This document shows, piece after piece, positions 25,472-34,471 of a stretch of 56,974 bases of DNA (its first letter is position 1; each line of letters opens with the position of its first letter). The stretch is taken from assembly GCA_947470805.1 (NCBI GenBank), contig CANIVU010000054.1:1-56974 (forward strand). The letters run 5' to 3'. This DNA comes from Acidobacteriota bacterium (lineage in GTDB: Bacteria; Acidobacteriota; Terriglobia; Bryobacterales; Bryobacteraceae). Made by a program: the position numbers and the translations under genes. Under the pieces are notes generated by a model. It was not told the DNA's origin. It saw nothing but the letters and a program-made list of their open reading frames with translations, and ran no database searches.

Positions 25472-26110
25472 TTAGGCGCGGGACATCTCGACGATTGTGC
25501 GCTCGCCGAGGGAATCGGGGAGTTCGTAGCGTTCGAGGATGCGGAACTCGATGCGGCGTTTGCGCATTTCGGGGGCGGCTTCGGCGATTTCGGTGGCGAC
25601 ATCGGGCCCTTTGTAGAGCAGTACGCGGGCATCGTTTTTTAGGGCCGGGGCGAAGATCAGGAATCCTTTGTGGAGCGGGGCGACGGCGCGGCCGGTGACG
25701 ATGTCGGCGTGGTTGTGGTGGATCCACTCTTCGGCGCGCTGGGGGATGACCTGGACGTTGGGGAGGCGCAGTTCGTCGACTACCGATTGGACGAAGCGCG
25801 CCTTTTTCTGGGTGGCTTCGAGGAGGGAGAACTTGACGTCGGGCAGGACGAGGGAGAGGGGGATGCCGGGGAAGCCGGGGCCGGTGCCGGCGTCGACGAC
25901 GTGGAGGGAGTCGGCGAAGAGGCGCCAGGGGAGGACGGAATCGAGGACGTGTTTGATGGCGGCTTCACGCGGGTCGGTGATGCGGGTGAGGTTCATCACC
26001 TTGTTGATTTCGACGATCATGTCGAGGTGGAGGGCGGACTTGCGGATGACGTTGTCCCGGTGGGGGAGGTCTTGGGGGAGGAGTTGAGCGAGTTCGTCGG
26101 CGAAGGACAC
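25472..26110 (-). CDS. rsmG: 16S rRNA (guanine-527 N7)-methyltransferase RsmG
   Basis: RsmG (GidB) methylates G527 of 16S rRNA with S-adenosylmethionine; its loss confers low-level streptomycin resistance. Class-I methyltransferase motifs are clear: VDAGTGPGFPGIPLS at the SAM site, LLEATQKKARFVQSVV next and DIVTGRAVAPLH. The GTG at 26110 gives 212 residues, close to the usual length. A longer start at 26170 would overlap the divergent gene and add an unlikely, cysteine-rich tail. No gidA/parAB neighbours are present. Confidence 0.9.
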   Translation of the reverse strand: MSFADELAQLLPQDLPHRDNVIRKSALHLDMIVEINKVMNLTRITDPREAAIKHVLDSVLPWRLFADSLHVVDAGTGPGFPGIPLSLVLPDVKFSLLEATQKKARFVQSVVDELRLPNVQVIPQRAEEWIHHNHADIVTGRAVAPLHKGFLIFAPALKNDARVLLYKGPDVATEIAEAAPEMRKRRIEFRILERYELPDSLGERTIVEMSRA

Positions 26111-26154
26111 TTCTCTATTCTGGCACCGGGTGCGACGTTTGATAAGATCGCTGC

Positions 26155-27513
26155 ATGTCCGACAGTACAACTCGTCGTTATTTCATGGGGGCGGCCGCGG
26201 CTGCTTCGGCTATGCGGGTATGGGGCGCGAACGACCGCGTGAGCCTGGCCATTGTGGGCCTGGGCGGGCGCGGGAGCGACCACCTGCGGAACTACATTCG
26301 CATTGGAGAGGCGCGCGTGGCGGGCCTTTGCGATGTGAACCAGGCGGCGCGGGAGAAGGCGCAGGCAACGCTGTTGAAGGGCACGAGCGAGAAGGCCAAA
26401 GAGTTCGCCGATATGCGCGAGGCGTTCGCCGATCCGAGCATTGACGCGGTCTCCATTGCGACGCCGAACCACTGGCATGCGCTGGCGGCGATCTGGGCGA
26501 TGAAGGCTGGCAAGGACGTGTATGGCGAGAAGCCGGCGGCCTATAACATTTACGAGTGCCAGAAGCTGGTGCAGGTGGCGCGCGAGACGAAGCGGATGTT
26601 CCAGGTGGGTTCGCAGCACCGGTCGAATCCGATGAAGATGAAGGCGATGGAGGCGGTGAACGGCGGGTTGATCGGGAAGGTGTATCAGTCCAAGGGACTG
26701 TGCTACAAACGCCGGAAATCGATCGGGCATAAGCCGGATTCGCCGACGCCTGCGGGCGTGAACTGGGAGATGTTCCTGGGGCCTGCGCCGCTGCGGCCGT
26801 TTAACGAATTGCGATTTGCGTATAACTGGCACTGGTTTTGGGACACGGGCAATGGCGACATCGGCAACCAGGGCGTGCATGAACTGGGCCTGGCGCGGTG
26901 GGGCATGGGCGATCCGGAATGGCCGAAGACGGCGTATGCGCATGGCGGGAAGTTTGCTTACGAGGACGACCAGGAGACGCCGAACACGCTTTCGGCTTCG
27001 TTCGATTTTGGCGGGCGGGAGCTGGTGTTTGAAGTTCGCGGATTGCTGACGGGCGCCGAGGGCGCGGTGCCTCGCGGGCCGCGGCAGGGGCCGATGGCGG
27101 CTGCTCCGGCACCGGAGGCGACGGCGCCGAAGGGCGCGGCACCTTTGAACATCATGGTGGGTAATTTGTACTTCGGCACCGAGGGCTGGGCGGCGATGAG
27201 CGACGCCGGGTTCCAGGCGTTTAAGGGCGAGAGCAACGAGCTGATCATGGAAGAGCGGGCGCAACGCGGACCGGATGGCGATCCGACGGGTTTGCACATG
27301 AAAAACTTCCTGGGGGCGGTGAAGTCGCGGAATTCGAAAGATCTGCACGACGAGATTTCGATTGCGTCGTTGAGTGCATCGATGTGTCATTTGGCGAATA
27401 TTTCGTACCGGGTTGGGCGGCGGTTGACGCTCGCTGCCGGGCCGAAGTTTGTGGGTGACGCGGAGGCGAATAAGCTGCTGACGCGGGATTACCGCAAGCC
27501 TTACGTGGTGTAG
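26155..27513 (+). CDS. Exported Gfo/Idh/MocA-family oxidoreductase
   Basis: A 452-residue NAD(P)-dependent oxidoreductase with a TAT-type start (TTRRYFMGAAAAASAMRVWG). The nucleotide-binding VGLGGRGSDH, IATPNHWHA and the lysine motif DVYGEKPAAY are all canonical. The region around residues 305-330 carries an alanine/proline-rich insertion (QGPMAAAPAPEATAPKGAAP) not typical of the family, perhaps a flexible loop. Substrate unknown. It opens a plus-strand group with the LRR-like gene 6 bases downstream. Confidence 0.9.
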   Translation: MSDSTTRRYFMGAAAAASAMRVWGANDRVSLAIVGLGGRGSDHLRNYIRIGEARVAGLCDVNQAAREKAQATLLKGTSEKAKEFADMREAFADPSIDAVSIATPNHWHALAAIWAMKAGKDVYGEKPAAYNIYECQKLVQVARETKRMFQVGSQHRSNPMKMKAMEAVNGGLIGKVYQSKGLCYKRRKSIGHKPDSPTPAGVNWEMFLGPAPLRPFNELRFAYNWHWFWDTGNGDIGNQGVHELGLARWGMGDPEWPKTAYAHGGKFAYEDDQETPNTLSASFDFGGRELVFEVRGLLTGAEGAVPRGPRQGPMAAAPAPEATAPKGAAPLNIMVGNLYFGTEGWAAMSDAGFQAFKGESNELIMEERAQRGPDGDPTGLHMKNFLGAVKSRNSKDLHDEISIASLSASMCHLANISYRVGRRLTLAAGPKFVGDAEANKLLTRDYRKPYVV

Positions 27514-27519
27514 GTTTTC

Positions 27520-28281
27520 ATGGAGGTGATCCTGGAGCGAATTGAACACGACGGGGGCGCCGCCCAGATTCGGAGTTTGTGGATGCCGCCGGAGGACCCG
27601 GCGGCATTCGCTGTTTTGGGCGGGATGCGGTTTCCAATGTTGGAGGAACTGGTGTTGCCGTCGGCGTGGGTGTTGGGTGGGCCGGGGAGAGAGACGTGGC
27701 TGCGGGAGATGCCGCGGCTGCGGCGATTGACGTTTGGATTTACGATGCCGGACGACGGGTTGATTGCGGCGATGGCGGCGTTGCCGTGGTGGCGGCAGTT
27801 GACGTTTTTGGAGGCGAAGTTCGTGGGGTTGGAGAAGACGGGCGGGTTGGGGGCGTTGTGGGAAGGATCGGTGTTTGAGGAGTTGCGGCTATGCTATCCG
27901 GGGGCGGCGGATGCTGCGTGTTTATTGGGTTTTCCGTTTGCGAAGTTGAAGGTGCTGGCGTTGTGCGGGGAGGCGGGGGATGCGTTTTTGCGGGAATTGG
28001 CGGTGGTGGGGATGCCGCAGTTGCGAGATTTGGATGTGCGGCGAGCGCGGGTGAGTGAGGACGGGGTGCGGTAGTTTGTGGCGGCGGAGCGGGCGGGGTT
28101 GCCGCGGTTGAAACGTTTGGGGATTCGGTTTGCGAGTACGCGGGTGGAGGATTATCACGACTGGGATGGGACGGTTGTCGATTCCGGGAATGAGTGGATG
28201 AGCGCGCGGGAGTTGCAGAAGGCGTTTTTTGCGGGGAGTTCGCTGCGGCTGATGCCGGAGATTGAGCGGTGGCCGGGGTGA
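27520..28281 (+). pseudogene. LRR-like protein gene split by in-frame TAG
   Basis: The frame from ATG 27520 encodes leucine-rich segments (PMLEELVLPSAWVL, PRLRRLTFGF, AKLKVLALCG, PQLRDLDVRR) and hits TAG at 28072-28074. It then continues in the same frame for 68 codons (FVAAERAGLPRLKRLGIRFA ...) to TGA at 28281, with the same repeat rhythm. The TAG therefore sits in the middle of a repeat, probably replacing a CAG or TGG codon. The complete protein would be about 253 residues. It resembles the LRR proteins of TIGR02996 type, but that is tentative. Confidence 0.6.
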
Positions 28282-28604
28282 GGCGGTTGTGGTTGGGTAT
28301 TTTGGTCGCGCTGGCTGGCTGCGGGCTGTGTTCGGATGAGACTATGTCCACGGATATTTGGGTGGCGGGAGAGCGCCTGCGCGTTGTGCGCAGAGATTGC
28401 GGATCGAGGACAGGGTTCGTTTATGTGGGGGTGCGCCCCGGGAAGAGTGGGACCGTATTCACGGAGGAATGCCGTGAATTCGAGGGAATGACGGCACTTG
28501 GAACCGTACTCACCGTACGGTTGCGGGGGTGCCGCCACGAAGGACGGCGGGAATTTGTGGCGGGCGCGGCACGGGTGGTGGTGTTGTCAGATACGCAGAA
28601 ATAG
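28278..28604 (+). CDS. Small lipoprotein, unknown function
   Basis: A 108-residue protein starting at GTG with a lipobox (LGILVALAGC), so it should be lipid-anchored at Cys16. The body (RLRVVRRDCGSRTGFVYVGV) is basic and has several cysteines. The start overlaps the LRR stop (GTGA), indicating coupling. Its end overlaps the convergent acyltransferase gene by 18 bases. Family not recognised. Confidence 0.6.
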   Translation: MRRLWLGILVALAGCGLCSDETMSTDIWVAGERLRVVRRDCGSRTGFVYVGVRPGKSGTVFTEECREFEGMTALGTVLTVRLRGCRHEGRREFVAGAARVVVLSDTQK

Positions 28605-29672
28605 CTTGCGGTTGTACATCCAGAGCAGCATGAGCCAGAACAGCGTTAGCACCGCGGCGCCTTGGAGGAGGGGTTCGAAGCCTACGCCGAGGAAGGCGAA
28701 GAAGTGTTCGCCCAAGTGGATCTTGAGCGAGCTGTAGATGAAGGCGTCGAAGAGGTGGGCGATGAGGTAGGCGGCGATGGAATTCATGCCGATGACCAGG
28801 AGCGGGAAGGCCCATTTGCGGTGCTCCTTCACTTCCATGACCCAGTAGAAGGCGGCGGTGAACCAGAAGCAGAGGCCGCCGCTGAAGAGCACCCAGGCTG
28901 GGGTCCAGATGCGTTTGACGATGGGGCACACGCCCGTTACGTGGAGCAGGAACCCGGCGGTGATGGCGGCGGCGCCGGTGATCAGGAGTCGCTTCAGGTT
29001 GGCCGATTCGCGGAGCCAGCGGCCGGCGATGAGGCCGAGGATCATGGTCCCTAGCGTGGGGATGAAGCTGAGCGTGAGATAGCCGCCGCGGTTGGCTTCG
29101 AAGGGTTTTACGCGGGGGAAAAGGTTGAGGAACCAGACGTCGAAGAAGTGGCCAAGATTGTTGTTCTTGGCCCAGGGATCCGGGACCGGGTACGTTGCCC
29201 AGGCGAGCCAGTAGCCGACCAGAATTGCGCCGAGGGCGTAGTACGCCCACTTGGGCGGGCGCCAGCCGAGGATGAATAAAAACGGGTAACCGAGGCCGAT
29301 TTGGGTAAGCGTGTCTTCGAAGGTGAAGTTGGTTTGCGGGCTGTGGGTGGAGCGGAGGAAGATGCCGAGGGCGGCCAGCAGGAACGCGCGCCAGAGGGCG
29401 TGGGCGAAGAGTTTTCCTTCCGTTTGTCCCTTGGCCAGGCGGGCGGCGATGGAGTAGGGCAGGGCCGCGCCGACGAGGAAGGAGAAGCTGGGCTGGATCA
29501 TGTCGTGCAGGGAGCAGCCGGCCCATTCGACGTGAGATTGATGATAGGCCAGGAAGGCCCAGAAGCCGCTCTCTGGAAACGCCCGGGCGACCTGGGAGAG
29601 GTGCAGCACTTCGGCCATCATGAGGAGCATGACGAAGCCGCGGTAGGCGTCGAGGGCCTGGTTGCGGTTCAT
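28587..29672 (-). CDS. DUF5009/HGSNAT-like membrane acyltransferase
   Basis: A 361-residue membrane protein with about ten membrane helices. The front SLDALRGF-like block reads QALDAYRGFVMLLMMAEVLH, followed by SLHDMIQPSFSFLVGAALPY; both are typical of the heparan-alpha-glucosaminide N-acetyltransferase/YeiB group. The likely role is transfer of acetyl groups across the membrane onto a sugar. It starts 4 bases inside the end of the esterase gene (ATGA), so both are one unit. The sugar substrate is unknown. Confidence 0.83.
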   Translation of the reverse strand: MNRNQALDAYRGFVMLLMMAEVLHLSQVARAFPESGFWAFLAYHQSHVEWAGCSLHDMIQPSFSFLVGAALPYSIAARLAKGQTEGKLFAHALWRAFLLAALGIFLRSTHSPQTNFTFEDTLTQIGLGYPFLFILGWRPPKWAYYALGAILVGYWLAWATYPVPDPWAKNNNLGHFFDVWFLNLFPRVKPFEANRGGYLTLSFIPTLGTMILGLIAGRWLRESANLKRLLITGAAAITAGFLLHVTGVCPIVKRIWTPAWVLFSGGLCFWFTAAFYWVMEVKEHRKWAFPLLVIGMNSIAAYLIAHLFDAFIYSSLKIHLGEHFFAFLGVGFEPLLQGAAVLTLFWLMLLWMYNRKLFLRI

Positions 29673-31591
29673 TGGGCGAACTCCTTCAGCATGAGCTGGA
29701 CGGCTTGCGGGGAGATCATGTGTTTGGGCGCGTCGTCATCGATGACCAGGCGGAAGTTGCCGGCTTTGCCGAGCGCTTCCTGCACGCGCTTTTCGTAGGC
29801 GCGCATGGCGGGTTCGTACTCGCCTTTTTGCTGCGCTTCGCCGAAGCAGCAGTTGTCCTTGCGGTTGAGGATCTGGATTTGCTTGCGGGCGAGGGCGCCG
29901 AGGACGTAGAGATCCTGGTAGCCGGCGAGTGTGTAGAACTCGTCGAGATATTGTTCTTTGTCGCCGACGGAATCGCCGGTGCGGAGGTAGAGCGGGATGG
30001 TGCCGGCGACGGGGACGCTGATGCGGATGGCGGGTTCGATGGCGGCCATGAGCGTTGTTGTCCAGCCGCCGCCGGAGAGGCCGACCATGTGGATTTCCTT
30101 GTATTTCGGCTTCAGGGTGTTGAGCGATTGGACTAGGGGTTCGAGGAAGAATTTGAGGGCGTTGCCGTTTGCGAGTTTCAGCTTGAAGAGATCGCCGTGG
30201 GGCATGGTGGAGCAATCGCCCGGGCGCATGTGGGGCATGTGGGCCTGGAGGACGGCGTAGCCGGCTTTGAGGAATTCGGTGGTGGCGTGGTCGAGCCCGG
30301 CGCCGTCTTCGAACGAGCAGGAGTGGCCGTGCTGGAGGAGGATGAGTTTATTGGTTTTCTGTTTGGGTTGGAGGAGGCGGGTTGCGTTCTCCTGGCCGGC
30401 TTCCATGGTGATTTTCATGACGCCATCGGGGCCGAGGGTGGGCTTGGTTTTGGGGAGGCCGGCGGGGCCCCAGATGAAGTCGATGATCTGTTGGCGGCGG
30501 GTGGCGGCGGTGGCGGGGGTGACGGTGATTTTGGAATCGTTTACGAGGGTGGGGGGCGGGAGGGCGAGCACTTTGGCAACGGTGGGGGCGAGGCCGTCGG
30601 CCATCCACTGGAAGCCTAGGTCATTGGGGTGGACGCCGTCGACGAGGCCATCGAGACGGTTGGGTCCGAGGAGGTCGAAGCCTTCGACTAATGTGAGTAA
30701 GTTGTCGCCGTTTTTGATGTGTTTATTGATGATTTCGCGGATGTGTTCTCGGAACTGTTGGAACTTGGGGTTGTTGTTGGCGGCGGCGATGGGGGTGATG
30801 GCGATGATGGGTGTCTTGGGGTGTTTGGCGCGGACGGTGGTGAGGAAGGGTTCGTAGGCCTGTTGGAGGCTGGGGAGGTCGGGGTTGTTTTGGGAGAAGT
30901 CGAGGACGAAGAGGGAGGCGTCGATTTCGGCGGTCATGTTGGCGACGACGGGTTCGCCTTTGCCGTTGCCGGAGAAGCCGAGGTTGACGAAGTCGAGATT
31001 GAGCTGGCGGGCGAGGATGGCTTGATAGCTCAGGCCGGAGCGGGAGGCGCAGCCGCCTTGCGTGATGGAGGTGCCGTAGTAGACGACGGGTTTGGGGTTG
31101 GCGAAGCGGCGGGGGCGGGTGGTGGTGGCGTCGTCATCGAGGCCGATTTCGAGGACTTTGGCGGGCTTATAGAGGGGCAGGTAGAGGGTGATGTCTCGGG
31201 GCTGTTTGGGGAGATCGGCGAAGAAGGTGAACTCGACGATTTTGCCGGGGGCGGCGTCTTTGGGGGCGACGGCGGTGGAGCGGTAGACGCCGTCGATGTA
31301 GAGGTCGATGCCGGTTTGCCCAAAGGCGTGCATGTTGACCATGTTGGGGGCGGAGGGGTATTCGATTTTGATGGCGACGCGGGTGGAGTTGGTGCGGAAG
31401 CGGATGCGGCCGCCGGAGGGGGAGAGGCCGAGGTTCCAGACGGGCTTGGGGATTTCGGCTTCGAGGCGGCGGGGGAGGCGGATGAGTTCGCCTTTGTTTT
31501 CGGCGAGCCAGGGGAGGCCGTTGACGGTGAATTTCGAATCGAGCGGGGAGAGCCACGAGAGGGTGGCGGCGAGGAGGAGTGCGGGGCCCAT
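29669..31591 (-). CDS. Exported SGNH hydrolase fused to an alpha/beta hydrolase
   Basis: A 640-residue two-enzyme protein. After a signal peptide comes a beta-sandwich domain (to about 160), then an SGNH hydrolase with the nucleophile S175 in VVYYGTSITQGG and the D-x-x-H block DGVHPNDLGF. From about residue 390 a second hydrolase begins, with nucleophile S506 in GLSGGG and a C-terminal catalytic histidine near H624 (APKHMISP). Both active sites appear intact. The pair suggests removal of two kinds of ester from one polymer, such as acetylated or feruloylated glycans. It is divergent to the esterase at 31649. Confidence 0.85.
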   Translation of the reverse strand: MGPALLLAATLSWLSPLDSKFTVNGLPWLAENKGELIRLPRRLEAEIPKPVWNLGLSPSGGRIRFRTNSTRVAIKIEYPSAPNMVNMHAFGQTGIDLYIDGVYRSTAVAPKDAAPGKIVEFTFFADLPKQPRDITLYLPLYKPAKVLEIGLDDDATTTRPRRFANPKPVVYYGTSITQGGCASRSGLSYQAILARQLNLDFVNLGFSGNGKGEPVVANMTAEIDASLFVLDFSQNNPDLPSLQQAYEPFLTTVRAKHPKTPIIAITPIAAANNNPKFQQFREHIREIINKHIKNGDNLLTLVEGFDLLGPNRLDGLVDGVHPNDLGFQWMADGLAPTVAKVLALPPPTLVNDSKITVTPATAATRRQQIIDFIWGPAGLPKTKPTLGPDGVMKITMEAGQENATRLLQPKQKTNKLILLQHGHSCSFEDGAGLDHATTEFLKAGYAVLQAHMPHMRPGDCSTMPHGDLFKLKLANGNALKFFLEPLVQSLNTLKPKYKEIHMVGLSGGGWTTTLMAAIEPAIRISVPVAGTIPLYLRTGDSVGDKEQYLDEFYTLAGYQDLYVLGALARKQIQILNRKDNCCFGEAQQKGEYEPAMRAYEKRVQEALGKAGNFRLVIDDDAPKHMISPQAVQLMLKEFAQ

Positions 31592-31648
31592 GTGTCCTAT
31601 TACGATACTGCGGACCGGGGGGTGGGTGCGATATTCTTGGCGGGCGAA

Positions 31649-33274
31649 ATGATGAAGACTCTCTTGCTGGTGATGATGGCCGCGACTGTGTGGGCGGCGG
31701 ACCCGGACGATGTGGTGATCGAGCGTGGGGTGGCGTATGCGTCGATCCCGCACGACCGTTTGCTGATGGATATTGTGCGGCCGAAGGCGGCGGGGAAGTA
31801 TCCGGGCATTGTGATGATTCACGGGGGCGGGTTCAGTTCCGGGACGCGGGAGAGCTATTTGCCGATGGCGATTCGTTTGGCGCAGAACGGATACGTGGCG
31901 GCGACGGTGAGCTACCGGTTGGCGCCGATGTTTCAGTTTCCGATGCCGTTGCACGACGTGAAGAGCGCGGTGCGTTTTCTGCGGGCGAACGCGGGGAAGT
32001 ATGGCGTAGATGCGGAGAAGATGGGGGCGATTGGCGTGTCGGCCGGGGCGACGTGGGCGCAGTTTCTGGCGGTGTCGCGCGGGGTGCCGCAGTTGGAGGG
32101 CAATGGGCCACACAAGGAGTTTTCGAGTAGCGTGGATTGCGCGGTGAGTTACTACGGGCGCAGCGATATGCGGCGGGCGTATGAGGGCAGCCGGAACGCG
32201 GCCACGGCGTTGCCACAGCTGTTGGGCGGGGACCGGCAGGCGGCGCTGGACATGCATTTGCGGGCGAGCCCGCTGTCGTGGGTGAATCCGGATTCGGCGC
32301 CGGTGCTGGCGATTCATGGGACGCGGGATCAGAATGTGCCGTATGAACAATCGCTGTTTTTGATGGAGCGGTTGAAGAGTGTTGGTGTAGAGGCGGAGTT
32401 GGAGACGATTGCCGAGGCGGGGCACGGGTTTAAGGGCGCCGATGAGGAGCGGGCGTTTGCACGGACATTGGATTTCTTTGGGCGGAAGTTGAAGCCGAAG
32501 CTGCTGGAGACGCGGACGATTGTGGTGACCGATCATGGGCCGGGGGCGGAGATTATTGCGATGAAGTGGCCGAGCGGGCGGGTGCTGTGGCGGCGCGGGA
32601 ATCACCGGTCGACGGAGGCGGCGGTGCTTCCGAACGGGCACGTGCTGTATATCGAAGATCCGAAGGGCGTGGTGACGGAGTTGGACGCGGCGCAGCAGGT
32701 GGTGTGGCAGTACAAGAGCACAGGGGCGAGCCTTGTGAGCGCGCAGCGGCTGGCGAATGGGAACACGCTGCTGGTGGATGACGTGGCGACGCGAGTGTTT
32801 GAAGTGACGCCTGACGGTCAGGTGGCGTGGAGCGTGACAAAGCCGGAATACAAGGGCCTGGCGATGCGGCGGGCGCGGCGGACGGCGGCGGGGACGACGA
32901 TGTTGGCGGTGCAGAAGGCGGGGCTGGTGTTGGAGTTGGACAGGGCGGGCGCGGCGGTGCGGACGATGGATTTCAAAGGACGGATGCCGGCGCAGGCGTT
33001 GCCGTTGGCGGATGGGGGGATGCTGATTGGGCTGGCGGGGCCGGGGGAGGTGCGGAAGGTCTCGGCCGATGGGAAGACGCTGGTGGTGTTTGGCGGGGCG
33101 AACGACGCGGCGCGGACGTCGTGGACGTCGGGCTTTGCGCCGTTGGCCGACGGCGGGTTAATGGTTGTCGACTACCAGGCTGGGCGGATTCTGGAGTTCG
33201 ATGCGGCGGGAAAGATCGTCCACCAGATGAAGAATTTGAGCTGGGCGATGACGAGCGTGGGGGTGATGCCGTAG
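31649..33274 (+). CDS. Exported esterase fused to a beta-propeller
   Basis: A 541-residue exported protein. Residues 20-290 form an HSL-type alpha/beta hydrolase: oxyanion HGGGFSSG, nucleophile S131 in GVSAGATW, aspartate in HGTRDQNVP and histidine in EAGHGFKG. Residues 300-541 look like a PQQ/WD-type propeller with repeated strands (GRVLWRRGNH, QQVVWQYKST, GQVAWSVTKP). The propeller may bind a glycan or hold the enzyme at the surface. It shares a 57-base divergent region with the SGNH fusion gene and abuts the convergent bacterioferritin-like gene. Confidence 0.83.
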   Translation: MMKTLLLVMMAATVWAADPDDVVIERGVAYASIPHDRLLMDIVRPKAAGKYPGIVMIHGGGFSSGTRESYLPMAIRLAQNGYVAATVSYRLAPMFQFPMPLHDVKSAVRFLRANAGKYGVDAEKMGAIGVSAGATWAQFLAVSRGVPQLEGNGPHKEFSSSVDCAVSYYGRSDMRRAYEGSRNAATALPQLLGGDRQAALDMHLRASPLSWVNPDSAPVLAIHGTRDQNVPYEQSLFLMERLKSVGVEAELETIAEAGHGFKGADEERAFARTLDFFGRKLKPKLLETRTIVVTDHGPGAEIIAMKWPSGRVLWRRGNHRSTEAAVLPNGHVLYIEDPKGVVTELDAAQQVVWQYKSTGASLVSAQRLANGNTLLVDDVATRVFEVTPDGQVAWSVTKPEYKGLAMRRARRTAAGTTMLAVQKAGLVLELDRAGAAVRTMDFKGRMPAQALPLADGGMLIGLAGPGEVRKVSADGKTLVVFGGANDAARTSWTSGFAPLADGGLMVVDYQAGRILEFDAAGKIVHQMKNLSWAMTSVGVMP

Positions 33275-33829
33275 CTACTTGCTGAGGACTTCGAGGAGCT
33301 TCTTCATGTCGTCGGCGTGCTCTTCTTCTTTGGCCAGGATCTGCTCCATGGCGATGCGGGTGGTGGGATCGTCGTCGCCGAGGTAGCGGATGAATTCGTT
33401 GTAGGATTCGACGGCGATGCGTTCGGCGATCAGATCTTCCTGCACCATGTCGAGGAGCGAGTTGCCTTCGGCGTATTCGGAATGGCTGCGTTTGGAGAGA
33501 ATGTCGGGGTTGAAATCGGGCATGCCGCCGAGTTGGGTGATGCGGGTGGCGGCGATGTCGGCATGGGCCATTTCTTCGTTGGCGTGTTCGAGGAACTCGG
33601 CGGCGACCGATTGGGCGTGGATGCCGGTGGCCATGAAGTAGTGGCGCTTGTAGCGGAGGACGCAGACGAGTTCAGTGGCGAGGACTTCGTTGAGGATCTT
33701 AATGACTTGTTTGCGATCCGCCTTGTAGCTTTCCGTGACCGCGCCCATATCCATGTGCTTCCGGGCGCGGCGGCGGAGTTCGGCGACATCGGTCAGGAAG
33801 GGCTTGTTTTTGGATTTGGGCGTGGGCAT
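33275..33829 (-). CDS. Bacterioferritin-like ferritin-fold protein
   Basis: A 184-residue ferritin-like protein. The helix NEVLATELVCVLRYKRHYFM carries the glutamate and the following EFLEHANEEMAHADIAATRI has the E-x-x-H iron ligands. IAERIAVESYNEFI and ILAKEEEHADDM supply the other two helices. The family stores iron or protects DNA from peroxide. Length exceeds typical 160-residue bacterioferritin because of a basic N-terminal extension (MPTPKSKNKP). AGGAG precedes the ATG. It lies at the downstream end of a minus-strand group of small stress proteins. Confidence 0.9.
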   Translation of the reverse strand: MPTPKSKNKPFLTDVAELRRRARKHMDMGAVTESYKADRKQVIKILNEVLATELVCVLRYKRHYFMATGIHAQSVAAEFLEHANEEMAHADIAATRITQLGGMPDFNPDILSKRSHSEYAEGNSLLDMVQEDLIAERIAVESYNEFIRYLGDDDPTTRIAMEQILAKEEEHADDMKKLLEVLSK

Positions 33830-33840
33830 GGAGCGCTCCT

Positions 33841-34005
33841 TTACAGACGCATGTTGTTGCCGCTGATGAAGTAGAACAGCAGGAGAACGACGAGGACGGT
33901 GCCGAGACCGACACCGGCGCCACCACCGGAGCCCCAACGGCTGTGGCCGTAGTAGCCGCCGCCACCGCCGAGGATGAGTAAGAGAAGAATGAGTAGGATC
34001 AACAT
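33841..34005 (-). CDS. DUF3309-like small hydrophobic protein
   Basis: A 54-residue peptide: a leucine/isoleucine helix (MLILLILLLLILGGGGG), a YYGHSRWGSGGG centre and a second hydrophobic helix (TVLVVLLLFYF). This layout matches DUF3309, tiny membrane proteins often found among general-stress genes. It was found by reading the intergenic region on the minus strand. The ribosome-binding site is weak. Confidence 0.75.
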   Translation of the reverse strand: MLILLILLLLILGGGGGYYGHSRWGSGGGAGVGLGTVLVVLLLFYFISGNNMRL

Positions 34006-34026
34006 AGGAAAGCTGCTTTCTGAGGG

Positions 34027-34239
34027 TTAGCCCTTTTTGCCGGCGACGAGTAGGGCGATGCCGGTTGCCAGCAAGACCGCGCCGGCGACGGGAGGGAGAG
34101 GGATGCTGTGGGACTTCTCGCGGGTGGCTTGGATGGGGCCCAGGTCGACGACCGTTTCGCGGGTCGTATACGTGAGCCCACCCCAGGCGATACCGGCGAG
34201 TCCGATTGCGATCAGGATAATGCCGATAGTTTTTGCCAC
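34027..34239 (-). CDS. Small two-helix membrane protein (DUF3185-like)
   Basis: A 70-residue protein with two membrane helices (TIGIILIAIGLAGIAWGGL and PVAGAVLLATGIALLVAG) joined by a polar loop. The architecture resembles DUF3185 proteins; assignment by eye only. It overlaps the CsbD-like stop by one base, so the two are probably translated together. Confidence 0.7.
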   Translation of the reverse strand: MAKTIGIILIAIGLAGIAWGGLTYTTRETVVDLGPIQATREKSHSIPLPPVAGAVLLATGIALLVAGKKG

Positions 34240-34418
34240 TACTTACCGAACGCCTTCTTGACCTGACCGGTCTTGGATTGGATCTTGCCGCCGATCTTCT
34301 CAATCCGGCCTTCGGCGATCATCGAAGGGCTGTTGGCGGCGGTGCCGATGGCCTGCTTCACCTGGCCTTTGACTTCGTGCATCTTGCCTTTGATCTTGTC
34401 TTTTGTGCTGCTCTTCAT
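34239..34418 (-). CDS. CsbD-family stress-response protein
   Basis: A 59-residue hydrophilic protein with the CsbD repeat pattern (DKIKGKMHEVKGQVKQAIG, GRIEKIGGKIQSKTGQVKKA). CsbD proteins are abundant, unstructured general-stress proteins, sigma-B regulated in Bacillus, with no known reaction. AGGAG stands 7 bases before the ATG. It is the lead gene of a tight pair with the small membrane protein. Confidence 0.92.
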   Translation of the reverse strand: MKSSTKDKIKGKMHEVKGQVKQAIGTAANSPSMIAEGRIEKIGGKIQSKTGQVKKAFGK

Positions 34419-34471
34419 GGGAGTGCTCCTTGGTCTGTCGGACGGTTGGGAATGGGCGGCCGCGGTGGCCG

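Noticed and set aside
7201-28074. Genome-wide recoding of TAG
   Set aside because: TAG ends several intact genes here, for example at 5886-5888 and 10434-10436, so recoding of all TAG codons is unlikely.
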